DNA of 64,000 bases from Spirogloea muscicola (GCA_009602725.1 WELB01000007.1:1192310-1256309), one strand, 5' to 3'; shown: positions 1 through 10,847, numbered from the stretch's first letter. A program made the numbers and translations. Notes: generated by a model not told the origin, from the sequence alone.

Positions 1-120
<120 letters not shown>

Positions 121-152
121 CGCCGCGGCTGGCGGCGGCGGCGGCGGCGGCG

Positions 153-3100
153 ATGGGCGGCGCCGGCGAGCAGCTGCTGCCCAAGTTCGCGTGCACCGCC
201 TGCCCCGCGGCCTTTTCCACGGGCGCCCAGCTGCGGCTGCACAAGTCCCAGTCCCACCACCCGAGCGCCCTCTCCGCGGGCCACTGCCGCGGCGACGTCG
301 CCGACGCCCCCGCCGCCGCCGACAGCTCCTGCCTGCCGACGTTCCTGCAGCCCAGGGGCTCGACAGGTCCGGCTAATGCAGACCATGCCCTCTGCGCGCC
401 GTCCAGTGCCCCACGGCGCTGCCGCAGCGCCCGACGCCCGACGACGGCACTGCATTGCAGTGGCAGTGCTGTCCGTTAGTGGCAGCTCAAGAGCTGTCTC
501 GAGCACGCGCCGCTGAAGGCCAGCTAAAGCGCAATTGCTGCACCAGGCGATGCGGATGTCGAGGAGGACGGGCCGCGCTACGCCGGCCAGTTCCCGCCCG
601 GCTCGCCGGCGCCCCCGGGGGCGCTGACCGACGAGGCCAAGAGCCCGAGGTTCTGGGGCCGCCTGGATCTCCCCTTGGCAGACGAGGAGGCAGGGCTTCT
701 TGACCATCAGCCCGCTGACGGCGCCGTCGCCGCCCCACCTGAGCAGCGGATGACGAGCAGGGGCTCGCTCGGGGAGAGCCCCAGCTCTGACTCCTTCTCG
801 TCCAGCTCGTCCAGCAAGCTTCACCACTGGACATCTGGGTGAGTGAGTGCTGCAGCTGCTTGGGCTGTGCCAGCATCTGTCCAAGCAAGTGCTGCGCTGT
901 TGATGCACATATCTGCTCTACCAGCAGCTGCATTGAAGTGCATTGATGCTCCTGTGACAACGACAGTCTTCAACGACAGTCTCCAGTATGAGAACCACAC
1001 ACTCCTTGCTTCTCAGCATTTGCAAGCTTGCCGGCAGACTTACTACTGCCAGCTCTGCCAGCATGCCGCTTCGTCTGAAGCCCTGAGCCTGTTTTTTGCT
1101 GGCACAGCGAGCTGACATTGAGGGAGGAGGAGCTTCGTGACGTGCTCCAACGTTATGTCAAACAGCGGTGCTGCTGGGACCCAAGGCCGGCCAGGACGTG
1201 GAGCTTCCGCAGGGTCGACGACTTTTGTGCATACACGGGCACGCTGGAGAGCTTTGTAGAGACGAGGAAAGTTGTGCAGGAGAGGGAGCCATATACTGGT
1301 GCCCCTGTGGACGGTGAGGCGCAAGGCGCCACGCCTGGCCCCTGGGATGTCTCCGTTGTTGGGCTAGCACCAGAGTTGTTTCAGACTGGAGAAGCTCGCC
1401 TCAGGCTTCCTCACTCTGAATCTGTAGTACGCTGTCCAGGTTGGTGTTCAACTCTGACTTCCGCACCACATTGTGGTCCTTGTGCTGGAGCTCGTCATTC
1501 TGCCAATGACCACATGCTTGTCGCATTTTTTTCACGTGGCTTCACTGTGATGCTTCTTTTACAAAGGGACATGCCAAAGTGCAAGTCACCTGACGAGTTG
1601 TAAGCACTGGCAGATGCCTCTCATCAGCAAACAAACAAAAACGAAAATTGCACTGGAGCCCTTCTTGGGTGTTGTAGGTAACTAAAATGAAAATGCCGAC
1701 TATGACAAAATGCTACAGGGGCATTGACAGAAGCCTGTTGTTATTGTCATGCAGAGTGCATTGGTAAGGGCGAGCTGCCATGCAGCAACTGCTTCACGGC
1801 AGATGGAATGAAGAAGTGTATTTACTGTGAGGGTACAGGGAGGACACTTTCAAATACCGACGCCTCCGCACTTGAGAGGTGCTTCAGATCCTCCGAGCGT
1901 CCCCTGAAGGAGAAGGCCTTGTAGCTTGTGCCTAGGTGTAGCAGCCTATGTGGTTGTTAAGTTCCTTGCCTTTCCCTCTGTCTACTAGAACTGGCTCCTG
2001 ACTATAACCACACTTCATGAGCATCTTACGAGGCCTCCAGCATGGACGGCAATTGAATCTGTTCAAATGCCCGACTGAGATGTTCTCAGTGATTGTTTCC
2101 TGCAGAATGTGGGCGTACTTCAATTTCGGATGCCAGCACTGCAGCGGCAGTGGCATGGTGCTCTGTGCAAAGTGCAAGTCGCGGAAGAAAGTGCGATGCC
2201 CTCCCTGCCGGGGACTAGGGTCAGTCATCACTCGAAGGGTGCTCATTGTCTCCTGGTAAGCAAGCGTGTTTGGACTCTCTTGCTGCGCACAAGAAGGACA
2301 GCAGATGCATTATATTGGTGGTGCAAGCACTTTGCCAGCTTAGTCAGAGGGTCCCAATCCTTCGCTTGGCCCAGACCTTTCAGTGTATACAGTCTTTGGC
2401 AGTGAAGACCAGTCTTATGGATGAGACACTCTGCAGCCAGTTTCTGAATGATACACTCGACTCTGTCGGCTTACCTTCACAGGACCAATTTGTCACGGAC
2501 TCGAGTGAGCAACCCTGCCAAGGGCGTGAAAGTGCCCGAATGGGTGGTGAAGCATGCCCGAGGCACGGAGCTCTTCAAGATGCAGTCCCTCCCTTGTGCC
2601 CCCGCCCTTTTCCCAGGGAGCAGTCGACTCTCCAGCTTGTCTGCCAAGGTAGCATTCAACTATCTAGCAAACCTGCAATGTTTTTCTGTGACCAAGTTCG
2701 ATTTGGATGCTGATGTGAGCAGTCGCTCAGCTGAAGCCCTATATCTTATTCGGCAAGTGACAGATGCTGTTGCCTCAACTTATGTTTGCTGGCAAGTAGT
2801 CGGTCTCAGATTCTGAATATGTTGCAGGAGAGGCTGTTGATCTTACCTTAGAGTACAGTATTAATGTCTATAGGCAATGCAGCTTCTTCATCTCGGTACC
2901 ACACGTCTTTACCCTTTGTCTGTGACTTTGCATCAGGTACTGGCTGAGAGGCCAGCAATACCTAAGGGTGCCCGGTTGCTGTGCGAGCGTCACATCCTCA
3001 GCGCGGTCCCCATCACCAGGGCAGTCATGCAGAGCAACCACGTGTCCTTCCCGTTCTACCTCCTTGGACTCGACCGTAGAATCTATGCAGAGGATTACCC

Positions 3101-3158
3101 TGTGAAATGCAGTGTTGCATGGTGCTGCTGTCATGGTCAAATCTGCTGGCCATCATGA
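153..3158 (+). CDS. SSUH2-like zinc-finger protein, copy A
   Basis: Seven exons fit: 153-366, 547-838, 1108-1439, 1719-1878, 2106-2255, 2483-2648 and 2937-3158. All joints keep phase and give about 511 residues. The start at 153 opens with a C2H2 finger (CTAC...HKSQSHH, about residues 14-36), which is unusual for this family. A serine-rich linker ending SSSSSSKLHHWTSG follows, then the family signature REEELRDVLQRYVKQRCC, PGPWDVSV, and a DnaJ-like cysteine core with repeated CxxC pairs (CYCHAEC, CSNC, CIYC, CQHCSGSG, CAKC, CPPCRGLG). The C-terminal RRIYAEDYPVKC matches SSUH2 (ssu-2 homologue) proteins. The family's biochemical role is poorly known; the animal member is linked to tooth development. 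The gene is convergent with SWI1/AM1 copy A. Identification is strong; the fused N-terminal finger and the start codon are my inference. Confidence 0.88.
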
Positions 3159-4189
3159 CTGCAGAGGCAGGAGCGCTGGTTGTTTCTCAAAGTGTGTCCT
3201 TTTCATCCCCTTGCTCTTGTCTGATTCTTGAAAACTTGCAGACTTGGTTGTTGAAAAAAGGGCTGTAGCACCGAGTTGTGTCCTGTTTGTGACCTGTGGT
3301 CTACTAGCAGCTAAAGCTCCCAGCCTCTGACCTGAGTTTTGTTTTCAAGTACTCCCCATTCGTTGCTGGCTTCTTTGATAGACAATTGGAGCATCTCTGG
3401 TTTCGGAAGCATCATCAAAGTGTGAAGCATGTTGTAGATCAGCTTCCCAGCTGGCATGAAAGCCGATCGCGCAATGCTCACAGGGCTGTGGTACTAAGAA
3501 TAGCAAAGCAGATGTTACAGTCAACAGCACGTGGCTGCGACAGGCATTTGTGACCTAATTTTTTCAAAAGAGCTATCCACGCACTACCACGCACTATCCG
3601 AACTACCACACCTTGTCAGGTTGCTCGCACTAGCCAACTCTTGGTTGTCTCGCAGGCCTGAGCTCGATACTACCCTACTGTAAGAGAGGAGCAGTGGTGG
3701 CAACTCGTGCCACACAATTGGGTTATAGATGGCACCTTATACTATGCTGTCATGCTAAGACAATCAAAGCTGGGGAGGTCTGCAGTTGGTGGGATCTTGT
3801 ATGGAGGCTTTGTGACCTGTTCCATCATCCAGGCTTCCAGCTGCGCTGACCGTCAGTGTGATGTGCTTCAATGAATTGTATTTGGAGCACCCGGAGTCTT
3901 TGCAAGACAAGCTCGGGCAGCGTTGGGCAGTCCTAAGGAGGCCAGGCGTACCTGCATGTGCGCTTCCCTTCCATACCATAGTTAGTTCCAGGCTGTAAGA
4001 GTGTGACATCTGGTAAAATCTTTGGCTTTCACCATCTTAAACATCGAGAATGACATTGAACACCACCACTCGCAATTGAAAGACTGGTCTTCGGACAACC
4101 ACCAATATTTTGTCTTGGCAAGAGCAGACATAAGTTGTCCATTGGTGCCACATTCTTTGCTAAAGGCGTGAGGTTTACCTGGCAAGTAC
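3159..4189. other. 3' intergenic stretch with coding-like, unassigned sequence
   Basis: This lies between the convergent ends of SSUH2 and SWI1. On the plus strand around 3345-3535 a frame reads FVAGFFDRQLEHLWFRKHHQ, and around 3690-3850 frames read EEQWWQLVP or WWDLVWRLCDLF. The same stretches recur in block B (about 53,060-53,570), where the first carries an in-frame TGA. It may hold 3' untranslated regions, terminal SWI1 exons that I could not place, or a decayed gene. I recognise no family. Confidence 0.4.
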
Positions 4190-5916
4190 CTGAGAGACAA
4201 GCTCTGCCGTTTGCTGAGGGTCGTCATGCTGCAGACCTGCAACTCGCTCTTGGACCTGCCAAGTGTGATATCTACAACAACTTCGGACAGAGTGGCAAGA
4301 CCTTGGCACAAGTTGTCAGCTGCCTATTTGCGAGTTCACAAGTATATGCAGCCAATCAAAAGTAGATACAATCTCATTGAATCAGTCTCTTACTTTCAAG
4401 ATAGCAGGGGATAGCTTGAACAGTAGCGCTTTCTGCTTCTCTCGCCTTTCCTTCTCATCACGCTGATAGTCGTGGATGAAAGAGCACCCAGAGGATTTGT
4501 GGTAACATGAGAAACCTCGAAGAATTTCTGACTGTGGGTTAATTATTTGGAAGAGCCATGCAGAGCAGCCATTGTCAAGTAGCTCCTCTTTAGCAGGCAC
4601 GCAGTAACCGAGGAGTCGATCGATTGAGCCTGCTTCAGCAGCCTGCATATTGCAAGCTACCGCCTTCTTACCTTGCGGCAGTTCTCCAGTGCATCAAGGT
4701 CATTCTGCAGCATAGCGCAGCGCTCCTGCAGGGTTGACAACTCCCCTTTCACCTCCTCCATCCCCTTCTTCACAAGCTGCTTACAGCACCAATCAAGGTC
4801 ATACATTGCATCATTACTCAGATCCAATGATGATATGACGCGTGTTAGCAGAGAGTACTTGCAGCAGTCGCAGCCACGTACCTCGCTGTGTGCTGTCAGC
4901 TCATCCTGCATTTCTGTCAGCCGCCACTCCAGGTCAGAGAGGGCCCCACCACCTGCATCTGACGTCAATGGCGGCGCGGCCGCCACCCTTGTGGTCATCA
5001 CCTGCTTCCCGCTGCTGCAATTCCCACTGCAATGTCCATAAGGGTGGTGCCCCGGACGCCAGCCAGGAGGAGGTACCCACAACTGGTCCAAGATACCATT
5101 TTTCTGGCACGTAGCAGTGGCCAGCGTTAGTAGCTGCTAAGTGGGTGGTTACCACTCTGCAGGCAGATCCAGGCCAGAGCAGCAGAGCAATGCAACGTGC
5201 GTGATCAAGCCCTGCAAGAAGCTGGCTGTGTAGGCAAAATTTTGCAGCTTCTGATCCTGCACAGCAATTGCTGTAGTGCCGTGTGCAGCAATTACATGTG
5301 CATGTCAACTAGCTGCAGCTGTTGACAATTTGTCAATAGAGCAACTTGTCACCTGGCGTAGCCCCATGAGGTCAGCAGCCTCCAGCCAGTACTCCATGGC
5401 GCCCTCCGTGTTGTGACGTCTACGGAAGCGCTCGCCAGAGCCGACGACGGTGTCGGTCATGTGCTTGAGCAGGTGATCCAGTAGGCCGGTGTCGCCAATG
5501 TGCTTGCGAGCCTCGTCACGAAGCAGCGGTCGCAAGATGGGCTTCTGAGGCGTCGCAGATCGTGCGTGCATGATGTCCACGAGCTTCAGCTGTGCTGCTC
5601 TGTACCTGCAATCGAGGCACAGTGCTGAGCTGCAGCCTGGGTCATGCTCAATGATGGGTCCTCAAGGAAACAAGCTCTGATCTGCTGCAATCACGAAGCG
5701 GCCGACCAACACAATTCAAGAAGGACCAACATCCAGCATGCCGTGCAGGCGCGCACAGATGGCCGCAACAAGCAAGGAGCAGGTTTGCGGTAATAGCGGC
5801 AGACGCGCGATGCAGCAGGTCGTGGTGCCGAGGGCCTGCCTGTCGGACGACCAGCGGCCGCGCATGTCCTTGGGGAGCTTGAGCACGTTCTGGGAGGGCG
5901 ACGGGTCCTTGCCCAT
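4190..5916 (-). CDS. SWI1/AM1/DYAD-type meiosis protein, copy A
   Basis: Minus-strand exons are 5916-5840, 5605-5353, 5103-4882, 4776-4672, 4462-4394 and 4255-4190; all joints keep phase. The joined reading contains the plant SWITCH1/AMEIOTIC1/DYAD core: RWSSDRYRAAQLKLVDIM, then RDEARKHIGDTGLLDHLLKH, RFRRRHNTEGAMEYWLE and, after an intron, QLWVPPPGWRPG. Downstream exons are charged and coiled-coil-like (SDLEWRLTEMQDELTAHSE; LVKKGMEEVKGELSTLQER; RDEKERREKQKALLFKL). In land plants this family protects meiotic cohesin and controls entry into meiosis. The first intron appears to start with GC rather than GT (AG|GCAGGC), and the same is seen in copy B. The start at 5916 is the nearest ATG; a proline-rich extension upstream is possible. 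The 3' terminal exons are not resolved. Confidence 0.87.
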
Positions 5917-7120
5917 GTCGAGCTGGGCCAGCCAGAGCGGCGGCGCTGGCGGCGGCGGGGCCGGGGGCGCTGGGGAGGCAGTGGCGGGGCGATCGGGAGG
6001 GAAGGTGGGGTTGGGGGGGCATTGGGGCGCCCCGCCCCGCCCCGCCCCGGTGACAGCGACCAGCCGCCGGTTCGGGCAGCTCCTCGGCGTGCGCGCCTGA
6101 GACGAAATGGCGGCCGGCCGCCTGCCCTCCCCTGCCCCTCCAGCTCCTCTCCGCTAATCTAAGCTTCCTATTTCTGCTGTCGCGGGGGTTCGAGATGCGC
6201 CCTGATTGCCTAGCCAGTGCCTCCACTGATGTACTCGTGAACACCCTCTGTATGCACCGCTGGGTCTTAAGCCGCTCGTTTGTCATGTGCAGCCGCGTTC
6301 TTTACCCCCGCCTCTCCTCACCCCTCGGCGCAACGAGGCCCTCCCGCCCTCCCCCTCGCCCGACGCTGCCGCCCGCGCCTTCCCCTCTCCTCCTCACTTC
6401 CCCACCCAATCTCCCCACCCCCTCCCTTCCTCCAACCCCACTTGTCCTCGCAGTCTTCCACCTCAGCCCCTCCCCCCATGAATGTATCAACACCATATTC
6501 CGCAGCGACTCGCCTGCTCTGCTCTCCTGCCACGCCCCTCACCAGGCCGGCCCAAACCTCTGCGCGCGCAAGGCCCCCTTAACCCTTTTCTTCTCGCGCC
6601 TTCAGCCCTCCTTCCCCCACCGCCTGCACGCCACCGCACTTCTAGCCTCTAGCGCACGCCGCCCGCCGAGCTTGGGCCCCCGCCTCCTCCCGACGGCTCT
6701 CCGCTCTGCCCGCGCCAGTCTCACTTCCGACGCCCACTCCTCTCCCATCTTGCCCATTCCTTCGCGCTGACCTTCGTCAGCCATTCGCCTTTAAAAGCTG
6801 CTGCTTCTGCTATTCGCCATCCGGCGCCTGCCTGCAGCCCGCCTCCCGCGTGACGGGACGGCCGGCGGCTTGGGGGCTGGGGCACGCGGGGCCGCCGGCC
6901 GCATCGGACGGCATGCAGCTGCTGCGCGCCACCGCGCCCGCACATCCCGGCCGTCCGCCGGCCGCGGCCAGGCGCCGGTCCTGTCCGGCGACGTGATCTC
7001 CCGCCCCGGCTGGCCCCACCCGTCCAGCCCACAGCCAGCCGCTTTCAGAGAATTGAGGATAGGGGCTGGACGGGCTTTCGCCCTCTCCTTTCTTCTTTTC
7101 TTCTCCATGCCCACTAAAGG
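5917..7120. other. GC-rich 5' flank of SWI1 copy A
   Basis: Very GC-rich sequence with pyrimidine-rich runs (about 6300-6620) and long spurious open frames on both strands. It is partly shared with block B (about 55,620-56,760), which suggests an old promoter-side or first-exon region. I see no recognisable domain, so no gene is called. Confidence 0.5.
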
Positions 7121-8840
7121 GAGACTACTTTCTCTAATCGGCAGCTGCTCGACAGGCGGGTTTGAGCACCAAGTGGCCACTTGAATCGCTGTGTGCTTTC
7201 ACGCCTTTCTGGCCCCTTCGAACTTCGTTCCTCTTTTTCCTGGGCTGGCAAGTCACACACCATACTGGAAGAGTCTCTCTCCTTGCACTCTCAACCAGCT
7301 CTTGCGCTTCGTGTCGTCCTCCGCGCTCAACTTCACCACGTTCAGCGCAACCTGTCCTTCCTGGCCTCTCAGTTGCTAGTCGTTTGGATCTTCGGCTCCT
7401 CACTCGTACTTACTAAGTGGTTCATCCTACCCCCGTTTTGAAGTAGCAACTTTGGCCCCTTCGTTCTTTGGCCCCTTCGCACCTTGTGAAATTTTTAGGG
7501 CTGGCTTATCACAGCCCTTGCCCCTATTGGGAGAGCCACTTCTTCGCAGTGGCCAGCAGCGAGCTGGCCAGAGCAGGCAGCAGCTCAGGAGACCGGGGCT
7601 GCCGAGACATGTTTAAGCGCAAATGGCGATAGCCGCGTGCGAGCCAGCTGCTAACGTGGACGGCCAGGTGCTGCTCGGCAGGAGCAGGCGCTCCGCCGGG
7701 ACTCAAAGTGGCGGCATCACCAAAAGTCGGAATAGCTCTTCCGAAGTAAGGGATGGCTGTGAGAGGCCAGCCCGATAGTATGAGATCACCACAATGGCGC
7801 CACGAGAGGACGATTCTTGTAGGGGGCGATGCCTGTGGCAATAAAGCGTAAAGAGAGAGTGAGAAGGGCTTCCAAAGGAGGCGATGGCTGTGAAAGAAGC
7901 AGCAGCTCGGTCAGAGGTGGGCCAGGGCTGTGAAAGCAAGCCCACAACGACTGAACGAATTTTAATTGGCCGGGAAGCACTGCTAAGAAAGGCTGCTCAG
8001 TGACCCCTAGTCGGCAGCCGCAAGCAAGTCAAGAAAGTCAGCAAGTCAAGGAAGTCAGCAGCTTGAAAGAAGAAAGCCATTCCAAAGGAGTCGCTCCGCC
8101 TACATCCTCGGGCGGCAGCCAGGGCACAATGACCAGCAGATGCAGGGCATGTGCCAGAGAGAAGCTGCAGGGAAACACGAGGGCCAGAGAGACCGCAGCG
8201 CTGACGACTGCTCGCTCCGCCCGATTTGGCTTCCGTTTCGTTTCATGCGTACCGCACGCCTCCTCCTCTCTTTGCAGACCTTGTTCATTCCTTTTGGGCT
8301 GGCCTCTGACAGCCATTGCCTACATTGGAAGAAAGTGGCTCTTCCAGAGAGAAAAAGAGAGAGACTCTTTCAAGAGAGGGCGATGGCTGTCATTGGCCAA
8401 CCCAGGAGAAAAAAGTGAACAAAGTTCGAAGGGGCCAGAAAGGCGTTTCCGAAAGAAGAAGCGCCTCTCACAAAGGGGGGCAAGGGCTGTGAGAAGCCAG
8501 CCCGAAAAGAATTGACTTCCGAAAGGCCGGCACCAAAAGGAGGGCGAGAGAAGAAGAGAAGTGGCTCTCCTAATGGGGGCAAGGGCTGTGAGAAGCCAAC
8601 CCAAAAAAGAATTGACAAGGTTCGAAGGGGCCAAACTTCGAAGGGGCCAGAGGCGCAAGCTCTTAATTAGGGAACGATGAATCACTCAATAACAACGAGT
8701 GAGGAGCCTCAAATCCGACAGACTAGCTGGCGGAAAAACAATTCCCTGACAAAAGCCAGAGGCAAAAAGGTTTCGTGTATTTGAAACAATCGAAGGCCAA
8801 AACGGCCAAGTACAAAGGCAAGCACATCTGATGACGTAGC
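7121..8840. repeat. Cluster of LINE tails and hairpin units, block A
   Basis: The stretch carries LINE C-terminal ends: DLRLLTRTY on plus near 7390-7415, and on minus near 7990-8025 (degenerate) and 8676-8715 (SDLRLLTRCY then stop). At least eight hairpin units also lie here. Plus-orientation units lie near 7208-7275, 7452-7546 and 8280-8345; minus-orientation units lie near 7730-7785, 7860-7965, 8370-8435, 8450-8525 and 8545-8650. A unit reads GGCCCCTTCGAA, a T-rich stretch, GGGCTGGC, a short loop, CAGCCC, then GGGAGAGCCACTTCTT. Three units follow one another behind the 8.7-kb tail, so the LINE 3' untranslated region seems to be built of iterated units. Confidence 0.8.
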
Positions 8841-8861
8841 AACTAGCACTTAGCAGCTACT

Positions 8862-9890
8862 GGAGCTGCTAGAGGAGGAGGGATGGGAGGGGGGGAAAAG
8901 GAGGGCCGGAAGGCCGCTGGGGGCTTTATCGACCTGACCTGCGTCCACTTCTGGAGCTGCTAGAGGAAAGGGGCAGCAGCAGGGGCAGGAGGGATGGCAG
9001 GGGGTAGGGGAAGAAGGGCCGGAAGTGTCGATTGGGGCCTTGTCAACATTTCCTGCTGGAGCTGCTAGAGGAGTGGGGCAGCAGCGCGAATTGCTTCAGA
9101 GCCATACACCAAATAGGCTAATAAAGCTCCAAACAGAGCCACATCAGGAGCCGCTCGAGGAGTGGGGCAGCAGCAGTGGCACGAGGGATGGTGGGGGAGG
9201 AAAAGAGGGCCGGAAGTGCCAATGGGGGCCTTGTCGACCTGTCCTGCGTCCGCTTTTGGAGCTGCTAGAGGAGTGGGGCAGCAGCAGTGGCAGGAGGGAC
9301 TGGGGGGGGAAGGAGAAGGGCCGGAAGTGCCGATGAGGGCTTTGTCGACCTGGCCTGCGTCCGCTTCTGGAGCTACTAGAGGAGTGGGAGGCAGCAGCAG
9401 TGGCAGGAAGGATGGCGGAGGTGGGAAGAAGGGCCAAAAGTGCCGATGGGGGCCTTGGAGACCTGCTTCCGCTTTGGGAACTGCTAGAGGAGTGGGATGT
9501 AGCAGCAGTAGCAGGAGGGATGGCCGGGGGGGGAAGGAAGGCTGGGGGTGCCACGGAGCGGAGGGAGCCGTGCCGACGGGGGCCTTGTCGACCCGTCCTG
9601 CGTCTGCTTCTGGAGCTGCTACAGGAGGGGGAGGCAGCAGTTGTGGCAGGAGGAATGATGGGAAGGGGAAGGAGGGCTGGGGGTGCCACAGAGCGAAGGG
9701 AGCCGAGCCAATGGGGGCCTTGTCGACCAGACCTGCGTCCGCTTCTGGAGCTGCTAGAGGAGGGGGAGGCAGCAGCTGTGGCAGGAGGGACGGCGGGGGA
9801 GGGAAGGAGGGGCGGGAGGGCTGGGGCATTGGGGGCTGGGCCGAAGGGGCAGGACCTGCCGCCGCGAATGCCATGGAGCCAAGGGGAGCC
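8862..9890. repeat. GC-rich minisatellite, about nine units
   Basis: Imperfect tandem units of about 87-135 bp repeat the core GGAGCTGCTAGAGGAG, followed by GGGGCAGCAGCAGTGGCAGG, a G-rich stretch and CCTTGTCGACCTG. Core starts lie near 8862, 8949, 9054, 9147, 9251, 9361, 9470, 9604 and 9739. The array keeps a 269-residue frame open on minus and long frames on plus, with simple repeated composition (PSAPPPLLPLLL-like), so I do not call them genes. The array is absent from block B and ends at the undetermined base at 9,900. Confidence 0.88.
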
Positions 9891-9900
9891 GTGCCGACGN

Positions 9901-10408
9901 TACTGGCTCGACACTGCGCCCGAGAGCCGGACCTGCAACCGGGCAGCGGCGCCAGAGCCCGTCAGCCGCGGCGGCGGCGTAGCAGAAGCTGCGGGGGCGG
10001 CAGCGAGCGTCGTGGCGGCACCGGACGGCCCGGACCTTGCCGCCGGGGAGGCCGCCGTTGGCGTTGATGGCGACGGGCGGGCAGCCGGTGCCGAGGCAGC
10101 ACTCGATGTCGACGCCGAGCTGCCGCAGGCCGTCCACGAGGTCGGCGATGGGCCGCTCCCGCATGCGCGGCACGCCGTCGAGCACGTACCTGCAGCAGTT
10201 GACCGATCAATTGATCACACAATACCCATACTATAATACTATAACCATAACTGTAACACCTATATATATAACCTACAGCAATAAGGATAACTCTATATAT
10301 AAACTCATTCCCATTAACCCTGTAACCAAGTCCTCTGACCACCACCCAAGGACCATCAGACTCTGCCTAAACGACCAGAATGTGGGCTTACGGTGGCGGC
10401 GGCAGACC
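9901..10408 (-). pseudogene. EPSP synthase gene fragment, broken at the undetermined base 9,900
   Basis: Minus-strand exon 10189-10036 reads [18 protein letters not shown], then [19 protein letters not shown] and NGGLPGGK. This is the 5-enolpyruvylshikimate-3-phosphate synthase motif PRMxERPIxxLVxxL, with the arginine that binds phosphate, followed by the CPP...GGLPGGK segment. The next exon starts at 9932 with [10 protein letters not shown], the expected continuation (KVKLSGSxSSQY in plants), and is cut in its last codon by the undetermined base. Upstream, after an AT-rich intron (about 10190-10407), AAVAAAGGDGR ending at 10408 fits the exon before, but the expected NAGTAMRPL is not clear. 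EPSP synthase is the sixth shikimate-pathway enzyme, plastidial in plants. The rest of the gene is absent, and block B lacks it. It may be a misplaced contig end or a genuine transposed piece. Confidence 0.8.
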
Positions 10409-10607
10409 TGCCGTCGCCGCCGGCGGCGGCGACGGCGGCGGCGCGAGCGGCGGGCGCGGGCGGCCGAACGGTTGGAAGCGGGGGGAGGCCCAGTCTCGCG
10501 CCGCTCGCCGCGCCAGCAGCGAGAGCCCGTGGCCAGCACGCAGGTGCAAAGCGTGGGCCGTGGACCGCTGAAGGGAATACGGCTAGTCGCATGCGATAGA
10601 GGAAGAG

Positions 10608-10822
10608 GGGCTCGCCCATAGAGGATAGGGGCTGGAAAAGGCCAGCCCAAAAAAGAAATGAGCAAAGTGCGAGAAGACAGCTGTCGCACCCCTAGTGCTT
10701 CCCCTGGCCCCTTCTCGCAGTGTGTTCAATCTCAGTGTGTCTCTCAGTGTGTTCGTTCTTTTTTGGGCTGGCCTAATCCAGCCCCTATCCTCTCTGGGCG
10801 AGCCCCTACTTCTCTCAAGGAG
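10608..10822. repeat. Head-to-head pair of hairpin units
   Basis: A minus-orientation unit (about 10608-10680; GGGGCTCGCCCAT...GGGGCTGG...CCAGCCC) is followed at once by a plus-orientation unit (about 10697-10822; TTTTTTGGGCTGGC...CCAGCCCCTATCCTC...GGGCGAGCCCC). The two are near-perfect inverted copies, so the whole 215 bp can fold into a long stem that itself contains two small stems. It lies just upstream of the galactinol-synthase-like gene. Confidence 0.82.
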
Positions 10823-10847
10823 TGCGCGCCGCCCGCCGAGCTCCGCC

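Noticed and set aside
6195-6770. Plus-strand frame of 191 codons rich in Pro and Ser
   Set aside because: It sits in a pyrimidine-rich stretch, shows no domain, and is not kept in frame in block B.
9065-9938. Open frames of 264 and 269 codons on the minus strand, and of 301 and 278 codons on plus
   Set aside because: They lie on the minisatellite. Their length follows from the repeat period and GC content, composition is simple, and block B lacks them.
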